64,000 bases of DNA. Source: Rhypophila decipiens (lineage: Eukaryota; Ascomycota; Sordariomycetes; Sordariales; Naviculisporaceae). Below are positions 56,672-64,000 of the stretch, piece after piece (the stretch's first letter is position 1; each line of letters opens with the position of its first letter). Under the pieces are notes generated by a model. That model saw nothing but the letters and a program-made list of their open reading frames with translations, made no database searches and had not been told where the DNA came from. Both the position numbers and the translations under genes were made by a program. The DNA lies in assembly GCA_033297075.1 (NCBI GenBank), contig MU858160.1, forward strand, positions 1 to 64,000, written 5' to 3'.

Positions 56672-58438
56672 TCAAAGCCAGTAACGACCCCATAGCCCAT
56701 ACTCCTCCTCTGTGCCCCGAAACTTAAAGTCAACCTGGATGATATCTTGGAAGCCTTCGTCAAGCTTTGGCTCCTTGAACTTGGAGGCATAAGTGTTAAA
56801 GGCCAATCTGGGCAACGACTGCCGTGACTCGGGGTTTAGCTGAACAGCGCGCACAAAAGTCAGTGACCAGAACAACACCCACAGAAGCGCAGTCCTTGAC
56901 ATACCAGGTCATTCATGGCCCTCGCCATGTCATTATGCTCGCATATCCGCACCGGCGTCTTGAACCAGACACAACGGATGGGCACCTTGAACTTGCGTGC
57001 CAACTTGACCCATTGCTCTCTGGTAGTTGGGTCAGGGTTGGTGTTGTCTAACAGAGTAGACAGCCAGTCAGTGACATGACGCGAATTAAGGGGCGAGCAA
57101 AGGTTGCGCGCAGTCGACACCTACCGATGACGATGGAATCCCCCTCGCTTAGAAAATCTCCTGCTGCCTGGACGCATTTGTCTCGGCTGGACATGTCAGT
57201 GTCTGGTTCACAATGGGAGGGTGGGCTAGGTGGTGCCATACCTTTTGAGTGCATCCTGATTCACACGCTCGTACCCCAGCGGCTTCAGGTACTTGTGGTA
57301 AAAGGTGCTTTTTCCGGCACCCGGTGATCCAACAAACAGTACAATGTCCTTTTCGTTCTTCTTTTCAACAAGCGGCGCATTGTCCTCAGTATCCTCCCCC
57401 GAAAGCGTGAATGGAAACTTGGACAAGTCGAATTCCCGTGTGAACTCTCGTGGGGCTTCGCCGAGAAAGAACTCCTCTGGCGTTTGGTATCGTATCCCAA
57501 TATTGTGCGCCAGATTGCGATCAGAACAGCTAAAGTCCTTCTTTTTCCCATCGAGGGTGGCGGTCCGTCCACCGGCATCACCAACAAAGATGCAATTCTC
57601 GTGGTCTATCTCGGAATCTTGCAGACCGTAGTCTTTGCATAGCTCTTTCCACATGCCCGGTCGCGGTTTTCGAAACACGTCGTTGGCCGTCGCAGCGTAA
57701 AGAGTTGTGGGGATGTTGAGTTGACCGAGCACGACGTTGCACTTCTGCTTGAATGCGCCCACCCGGTCTTTGAGTGACTTTGGAGCTTTCGCTTTGGGGT
57801 CGGGATGGAGGGTCAGTCCACCTTGGTTCGTGAAGATGACCACTTGGTAGCTGTTGGATCGCCAGTCGTTAGCTCACCAAACCGTACCTATCGTGCGTAG
57901 CGCTGCGATGGATGCCTCACCCTTCCTTCTCGTGCAAGTCCCTCACCCGCCCGGGGACTGAGTGATGCCACCATTTCCAGTCGGCAGCATCTTTTGCGTG
58001 TGTGTTTTTGGAGGCCGTGGTAATTAGCGTCGAGTCCTATCACGACTCATCAGCACTACAGACACAGACGTTGCGTCGACCTTGTCGTCCCATACCAGAT
58101 CAAAAGCAGCGATCTTTCGTTTCTTTTCGGGCGCTTGTTCGGATTCGGGGACGTATTTGGCAACAAGGAGGGTAGCAGGCGTGTCCTGCTTGGGACTTCG
58201 TTCGGACCATGTCGTGCGCTCTTTCGGTTTCTGCGAGGTTGGCGTGAAGAAATTCGCGACGGCCGACTCTGTGAAGCCCGTCAGCAACCGCGAAACAGAA
58301 ATCAGATTTGATGTTGCAAGAAACGGACAACGCACTCGTGATGGTGCTCTGGGCTTTGCGCTTCAGGGGTGGGGGTGAGATGGTGGGGTCGCGATCTGCC
58401 GGTCGTTTGGTTCCTGGGGCGGCATTGGAAGAAGACAT
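56672..58438 (-). CDS. PNK1: Polynucleotide kinase 3'-phosphatase
   Basis: Seven exons: 58438-58336, 58268-58096, 58036-57921, 57850-57242, 57186-57125, 57047-56905 and 56839-56672. Lengths sum to 458 codons (457 residues). The enzyme repairs DNA strand-break ends by removing 3'-phosphates and phosphorylating 5'-hydroxyls. The HAD phosphatase motif AAFDLDSTLI (about residue 88), FTNQGGL, KPRPGMW and FVGDAGGR mark the phosphatase half. The P-loop VGSPGAGKST (about 304-313), VNQDALKSRDKC and VIDNTNPD mark the kinase half. All these motifs are restored only by the stated splices. The N-terminus is basic and contains FFTPTSQKP, which may be a nuclear or PCNA-type contact site (inference). In-frame ATGs at 58465 and 58513 are alternative starts. 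Nuclear DNA repair. Confidence 0.93.
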
Positions 58439-59277
58439 GGAGCGAAGGGATCTCGGGGAAACCATGATTGCTGATTGGAGAAGGATGATGCGGTTTGACA
58501 AGTTTCGCGACATACGATGCAGATGAGATCGGTAAGGAGGACGCGAAGCGGGACGCGACCCTCGTCGATTTGGGCCGGTTCTCAAAGCCAGGCAGGAGCG
58601 AAAGCACGTGAGCATAGGTCTGGGAACTTAGATTAGTAAGTAGCCAGCCGTTCGCCAGCTGATGTGATATGTGCCACCTGTGTAGCCCCTGAACCAGCAA
58701 CCTCCGCTGGAATAGCCATGCCACAACACATTTTAGGCCGCATTGCCTGTTGGTCTGACGACTCTGGGGACAGTCATCTCTTTGCAGCTAGCCGTTGCCG
58801 GCTTTAGCAACCCTGGTGCTCGGATCACGGTTCTTCTGGACCCGGAGTGACCCTGGTTGTTCATTCAGGCTCGAGAGGGCCTCGCAAAGAACCGAACCCG
58901 ACACTATTTCTTTTGCTCGTGGAGGTATGAACGAGCAACCCGGTCTATTCGTCGAGTTGACGAGGCCCCCATCATCATGGCGTCCCAGAACGGAAAGGAG
59001 TACAGTGTTGCAGACACTAGTTTGACTAAAGCAGCCCCCAAACGGGGAACGCGATGGAGGCTTGGCTGAGGAACTACAGGGTGTAAATCTGCATACCAAG
59101 TAGGCTGCAGTATAGTGATTGGTCTGGCTGCATGGCAGGTGGTCTGGATGTGATGGAAATTTGCAACTCATGCCCAATGGTTATTTTCTCTTAATAAATA
59201 CTGGTACACGCCCTCCTGTAGATTCTCAGCTGAGTCCTTCAACTCAGCGCCGAAATCAAAGCACTGCAAGAGTCGAA
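58439..59277. promoter_or_regulatory. Divergent region between PNK1 and the NAD(P)-binding gene
   Basis: About 0.84 kb between two start codons facing apart. It includes possible upstream starts of PNK1 at its left end. No gene or clear TATA box is seen; a TTAATAAAT stretch lies about 90 bp before the ATG at 59278. Confidence 0.45.
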
Positions 59278-60423
59278 ATGTCCCCGAGCAACTCAATCCT
59301 CCTCACGGGAGCTACCGGTTATGTAGGTGGAACAGTTCTCGACCACCTCTTGAAGAGTAAAGTGCCCAGCATCAAGAATCTCAGCTTCGACCTGCTCGTG
59401 AGAACCCAAGCGGCAGCCGACAAGTTGCGTTCCGTTCTCGGGGACTGTGTCAATCCCATCCTCTGGCCAGGAGGCCTTGGCGATACCGATTCCATCATCA
59501 AGATCGCGTCCAACTATGACCTGGTCATAAACGTGGGGTCGGGTTTCGTTCCATCCGGATCTCAAGCCTTTGTATCCGGTCTCGCCCAGCGAGCAGCGTC
59601 GAATCCAAGCGGTCCAACTCCCTGGCTGTTGAATATCGCGGGGTGCACCAACCTCGGTGACAAACCTCTCACTCAAACCTCGCATCCCGATCGCGAATTT
59701 GACGACGCAGACGGCAATGCTGTCTATGAATGGCTGCGCTGCGCCGATGAGCGAGAGCCCTACCCACAGCGGACCGCCGAGGTTGGCGTCTTGACCGCGG
59801 CCGAGGCGACCGACGGCGCCGTCCACGCAGTGAGCCTGAACACGCCGCTCATTTTCGGCGCCGGAACCGGTCTTTTCAATCGACAGGGCATCATCATTCC
59901 CACCTTGATGCGCTACGTCGTCACGCATGGTTACGGATTCAAGCTGAATGAGACTGCCAACTTCGACTGGGTCCACGTCGAGGATCTGGCTGATTTGTAT
60001 GTCCTGCTCGTCAAGACCATTCTCGAGCGGGAGGATCGTGGTGTCGGCTATATACCATCGAATAAAAACGGCATCATATTTCCGGCTGTGGCTAGAGTTC
60101 TCCAGACCGAGATCATGCAGCACTGTCTTGACTCTGCATTTGATGCCGGGGTATTGCCCCGAGAAAACACTCCCAAGAACAAGGAGATCCGGCTCGTTGG
60201 TTTAAAGGAGATTGCCGATGAGATCACGTTTGGTTTGATGGACATGGCAGAGCAGGGATGGGCCGGGAACAAGGCGCAAAAGGGCACCGTTGCCAGGAAG
60301 CTGTTGGGCTGGAGTCCAACAAGATTGGAAGAGGCATGGCGGAATGACTTTGTCGACGAGCTGGAGGCCCTGAGAGACGGAAAGAGGGGTGTGACCATGG
60401 AGAGTTGTATTGGACGTAAATGA
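59278..60423 (+). CDS. NAD(P)-binding Rossmann-fold protein (NmrA/epimerase-like SDR)
   Basis: Single exon of 381 residues from the ATG at 59278; the frame is open upstream to 59119 but without family similarity. The Rossmann motif is at the very start (ILLTGATGYVGGTVLDHLL, GxxGxxG type). Next come FDLLVRTQAAADKL (strand 2 with Arg) and a strand-4 region YDLVINVGSGF. A C-terminal part has FDWVHVEDLADLYVLLVKTI, normal for atypical and extended SDRs. The classical YxxxK pair is not evident at the expected place, so it may act as a redox-sensing or noncanonical reductase. Typical roles are reductase, isomerase or NAD(P)-dependent regulator. Cytosolic. It converges on the KEN-box gene 311 bp away. 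Family clear; reaction unknown. Confidence 0.85.
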   Translation: MSPSNSILLTGATGYVGGTVLDHLLKSKVPSIKNLSFDLLVRTQAAADKLRSVLGDCVNPILWPGGLGDTDSIIKIASNYDLVINVGSGFVPSGSQAFVSGLAQRAASNPSGPTPWLLNIAGCTNLGDKPLTQTSHPDREFDDADGNAVYEWLRCADEREPYPQRTAEVGVLTAAEATDGAVHAVSLNTPLIFGAGTGLFNRQGIIIPTLMRYVVTHGYGFKLNETANFDWVHVEDLADLYVLLVKTILEREDRGVGYIPSNKNGIIFPAVARVLQTEIMQHCLDSAFDAGVLPRENTPKNKEIRLVGLKEIADEITFGLMDMAEQGWAGNKAQKGTVARKLLGWSPTRLEEAWRNDFVDELEALRDGKRGVTMESCIGRK

Positions 60424-60734
60424 GTTGGCTCACTTGTACATGATTAGTACCTACCTCGAGTAACATTCAAATGAAAATCCACCCCTGAGTGTGCTTTGCT
60501 TTCATTTCTATCGTGTCGCTGTATGTCCCTGTTCTATGTCCGGGTAATCATCATCGTCTGTCGTTTGAATCCATCTTCGGTCGCCTGTGTCCCAGTTCTT
60601 CGCATCAAATGCCGAGGCACTATCCTACTCCCTGGACATTCCAGCCGAGATATTCACGACCATTGTCTACCTCCCAGAGGTGTATCATTCATGCTTGGTG
60701 TTGCTCCCGTAACCCTCCCGCCATCATCCGTGGA
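60424..60734. other. Convergent 3' intergenic region
   Basis: 311 bp between two stop codons facing each other. Nothing recognised. Confidence 0.5.
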
Positions 60735-61557
60735 TCATCTCATCTTCTTGGCCTTCTTGCTGGGCGGGACCGGACCGCCTTTGCCAAGGTCATCATTATC
60801 ATTATCAACATTATCATCAAGACCCCAATCCGTGTTTTCGTTGTACATGTTCATCAAGCGGGAGCTTCTCCGCCGAGCTGCCGCACCCACACCGACACAT
60901 GAGAGAGTGGCGCTGGAACTGACTGTCCTGCCCCGAGCAGCAGCAAACTTGCCGGCGAGACCCCGTCCCCTCACCCCGAGACCCACACCAGTCGCCGAGA
61001 CAACTCGTCTCATCATGGGCCGAGGTCCATTCGGTCCTATGCGCTTATCTTTGGCCTTTTCATTCCCCGACGGCGGGCAATTTTCCTTGGAGTCGCTCTC
61101 GTCCGCGTTCTCTGGGCTTGGAGTCGGGGATGGTGTAGGAATCTGAGCGAACAAGGCCGCCATTCTCTCACTCAAATGGGTTGGTGTGGTGGCCGTCGGT
61201 GTTGTACCGCCACTTCCACTGCCGCTGACGGGTGTTACTCCACGATGCCGTCCACTGCTGCTGGAACCTGGACGAGAATGAGTCGCATCAGGTGGCTGGC
61301 CGGTGCTGATGACGCCTCGCAGGATCAGAGTCGCCGCTTTGGCACCGACAATGTGCTCCCGAGATGGGCCTGTGAAGAGGTCATCGTGTTGGACATGCGT
61401 CTCCTCTGGAGGCATCTGTCCGCGTCTTTTGAAATCAGGGTTGGATGGTTTCGATGCTGTGCGCCGCCCTCACCCCCTCCGTCCGCCACAGCTTGCCCCG
61501 ACGCGCTCACTCCTCAAGACAGCCAAGACGGCAGTTGGTGCCAGTGTCTGCAGACAT
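60735..61557 (-). CDS. Basic, disordered protein with a KEN box
   Basis: Two exons: 61557-61511 and 61425-60735. The 85-bp intron (GTGAGC ... AAAAG) joins LGCLEE to RGQMPPEE, giving 245 residues. If the first exon is not used, the ATG at 61415 gives 226. The sequence is low-complexity: Ser/Thr/Pro/Gly-rich middle (TPVSGSGSGGTTPTATTPT, PTPSPTPSPENADESD), a KEN motif in SDSKENCPPSG (about residues 129-131), Arg-rich stretches (GVRGRGLAGKFAAARGR, ARRRSS) and an acidic patch before a basic PPSKKAKKMR end that looks like a nuclear localisation signal. KEN boxes mark many APC/C substrates, so a cell-cycle-regulated nuclear protein is possible. I do not recognise a family, and securin identity is unproven. 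Confidence 0.6.
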
Positions 61558-62629
61558 TGCACGTGAGTTAGTTGGTTTGATCGTGTCAATCAACACTGCC
61601 CAGAGCTCACGAGGATTTACCCTAGAACCTAGATTCTCAATCCAGAGCCGACTATGATCTGGATTCGCCTTCTCCACACTCGGTCTGCAGGATGAAGCTG
61701 AGCAAGACGCCAAGCCGAGAGTCTCCGCGGTCGGTGACGGAAGTGGAAATAAAGTAGTGGCTGGTAATCACTTTAATTGAAGTCGTGCAGTTTCCGGAGG
61801 CGCAGCGTGTTTGTCGTGTAGCGTTCGTGTAGCTCTACTCAATCTCTGCGCGAGGGGAAAACGTTGAAAGGTCAATCGCGTGCATTCGGGGGTGGCGCGT
61901 GACAGGACGTTGAGATGGAAAAAGCCAAGTTTCATCACCAGACACTGTTTAAAATTGCAGGTCAGAAATTTTTGGCCAATTCACCACGACGGAATTTTCC
62001 AAGCAGCAAATGAGCAAGGTCGTGGTGGAGTTGGAGCTACGGTCTCATGCTCCGTTGGTACAATACTCGGTACATTGGATGATACAGAACGAAGCTGCAC
62101 CGCTTGGCAAAGGCCATTGCTTACGCCTATAAAAGGGGTTGGTGAAACGCAACGAATGGTTCACAAGCTAATTGTTAAGTCGGCGTCTTTTTCACAGATT
62201 TACTGAAGAATTCACCGCATAAACTTTTGTTTGTCCTGGTGTATGGAACAAGACATTGATACCATACCCCGTACTCAGGATCGTACCGGCGTACCAGTGT
62301 TTCAACAAGGTGGTTGGGAGCGGCCCGTCACAGCTGTTGGTCCTCGGAGCGAGGTCTTAGCAGATGCCCCCCAAGCTTATGCTGGCAGTGGCCAGTGGCA
62401 TTAGCACGATTGGATGATCGAATCTCGGGCATAACCTGATTTGGGTCCAAGGAGCACCGTCTTTCGTCAGCAAGATCTCGGGTGGAAAACAAGGTTCCAC
62501 ACCGTCTCTCGATATCAACGTCACTTGCTGACCTCTGATGGTCAACTTCAAGACACTGCACCTTTCGAGTAAAATCAGTATAAACAAACACTCTGCCAAT
62601 ACATCACAACATCGACCAAAGCTTTGACG
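61558..62629. promoter_or_regulatory. Divergent region upstream of the amidohydrolase
   Basis: About 1.07 kb. A good TATA box (TATAAAA, 62128-62134) points right but is 495 bp from the amidohydrolase ATG, suggesting either a long leader or an unrecognised short gene between. No supportable frame was found there. Confidence 0.4.
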
Positions 62630-64000
62630 ATGAAGAGTGAATATATCATTTCGGGGCTCGCCCACTTGCAAGGGTACGCCCAGCAGTGGTATCTCGACAA
62701 GGGGGTGACATGGCCTCCACAGCCACCCATGAACAAGATCGATCTACATCACCACATGGTTCCAGACTTTTATGCCCAAGGTATTTATCTTACTGCCGTG
62801 GCCAATCCCGCTTGCGAAGAATACTGACCAAAACTCCACCTCGACAGCTATTCAAGATGCAGGAGGTATCAATCACCCATTTTATCAAGCGCCTCGATCA
62901 GTGCATCCCGTACCATCAGACTTGCATACTCACCTCGTTAATGTCATCTCATCGCAGGGGACCCGTCAGGATGGCCAATCCCTCAATGGTCGCCCTCTTC
63001 GTCACGAATGATCATGAAGCACATGGGCGTCCAGACCGCCATCCTCTCCGTGACTGCACCGGGGCCATGCATCAAGCCCAGCCACGATGAACAGGCTGCC
63101 CTCGCCCGGAGGCTCAACGAGTACGCAGCCAACCTGCGAGACGAGGACCACTCGGCCTTTGGCTTTTTTGCTTCCCTCCCCGACATCACGAATACCACGC
63201 TTGCACTCGCTGAGCTCGCCTACGCCTTTGACACACTCAAGGCCGACGGGGTCACCTTGTTCACCCGCTATGGTCCCAACGCAACCTATCTAGGCCACCC
63301 CTCGATCGAGCCAATCTGGAAAGAGCTCGATCGTCGACAGGCCACCGTCTTCGTCCACCCCACTCACTCGGTCGACACCAGCAAGGTCAATGACTATCTC
63401 CCGCAGCCGTTTATCGATTACCCACACGAGACCACACGCGCGGCGGTCGACATGATTACCCAGCGGACCCTCAAGAAGTTTCCCAACGTCAAGGTCATCC
63501 TCAGCCACGCCGGCGGAACGCTTCCTTTTCTAGCTGGGAGATTCCTGACCCCACTGAAGAGGGTGAACAATGTCCTGGCGGGATACATGGTTGGCACCGG
63601 GCACGATGATGCGCACGAGGCAATCACCAACGGCTTCTATTATGATGTGGCATTGTCGACGGACCACAGAGTCCTGCAGCTGCTCATGGAGATGGGAATT
63701 GGCGAGAGAATGGTGTTTGGGGTGAGTCAATTCCGATTTCTTAATCCTGTGACAGATGAAGATCACCCACCTGCTGGGACCAGCTGGGTGAGTGAGATGC
63801 TGCCGGGGCCCTTGACTAATCCCATCAAAGAGTGACTTTCCATATGCTCCGCCACCATCATACCCGGCCTTTCTTGAGGAGCTCGAGACCTTTGCGTTTT
63901 CATCCCACGAGGTCAAGAATCAGGTCAACTTTGAAACCGCTCAGAGTTTGATATCGAGGCTGGGGAAGCATGTCGAAGCAGTCCCGGAGAAGCAGGCTTG
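62630..64000 (+). CDS. Amidohydrolase-2 family enzyme (ACMSD-like), 3' end outside the window
   Basis: Four visible exons: 62630-62780, 62848-62865, 62958-63721 and 63831-64000, the last running off the window. Exon 2 is an 18-nt microexon that restores FYAQAIQDAGGDPSGWPIPQW. Amidohydrolase-2 proteins such as 2-amino-3-carboxymuconate-6-semialdehyde decarboxylase use a single metal. The ligands are visible: the HxH of KIDLHHHMVP, His of VFVHPTHS, His of VILSHAGG and Asp of VFGSDFPYAPP. The sequence around them also fits decarboxylases of aromatic acids. Two starts are possible: 62630, or 62732 (MNKIDLHHHM), which begins the conserved part; the extra 34 residues lack family similarity. Substrate unknown. 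It is divergent from the KEN-box gene. About 367 residues are visible. Confidence 0.88.

Overview
The window is nuclear DNA of a filamentous ascomycete (Pezizomycotina, probably a Sordariomycete; the species cannot be named from sequence alone). The signs are short introns of roughly 50-110 bp with GTAWGT donors, CTRAC branch points and YAG acceptors, two HET-domain genes, a metacaspase-like gene, a MARVEL gene, a fungal-specific transcription factor, and tRNA genes interrupted at the canonical 37/38 site. Gene density is moderate. About 22 protein genes, one broken gene and four tRNA genes are separated by several multi-kilobase stretches with no convincing gene (11.0-15.8, 17.5-21.2 and 48.1-50.2 kb).

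Layout. 0-11 kb: a caspase-domain protein converges on a HET protein (stop codons 5 bp apart), then an amino-acid permease, an IlvD/EDD dehydratase and a degenerate hemerythrin-like protein. 15.8-17.5 kb: a Ser/Pro-rich conserved fungal protein. 21-29.5 kb: a single-pass membrane protein carrying seven Cys/His modules, an Hsp70-like ATPase and, divergent from it, a coiled-coil protein, followed by tRNA-Ile. 31.7-39.9 kb is housekeeping: Kgd4 (2-oxoglutarate dehydrogenase), cytochrome c heme lyase, a DUF647/RUS protein, mevalonate diphosphate decarboxylase and a MARVEL membrane protein. 40.6-41.6 kb: a decayed sterol-methyltransferase-like gene. 43.4-48.1 kb: a secreted copper amine oxidase and a secreted DUF1996 protein face each other across tRNA-Asp and a tRNA-Glu-like gene. 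50.2-56 kb: a transcription factor, an NAD(P)-dependent reductase and a large HET protein with an N-terminal membrane region. 56.4-64 kb: tRNA-Ser, polynucleotide kinase/phosphatase, an NAD(P)-binding protein, a KEN-box protein and an amidohydrolase cut off by the window end.

No biosynthetic cluster is evident. The recurrent theme is non-self recognition and programmed cell death (caspase plus two HET proteins). The most unusual object is the membrane protein at 21.3-24.2 kb, whose predicted cytosolic half is an array of seven roughly 65-residue modules with the pattern C-x-H ... C-C-x-C-x-D ... C-x2-C ... W ... P-x2-W. I do not recognise this module as a named family.

Exon boundaries were inferred by eye from splice signals and frame continuity. 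Where exon lengths are given, they sum to whole codons.
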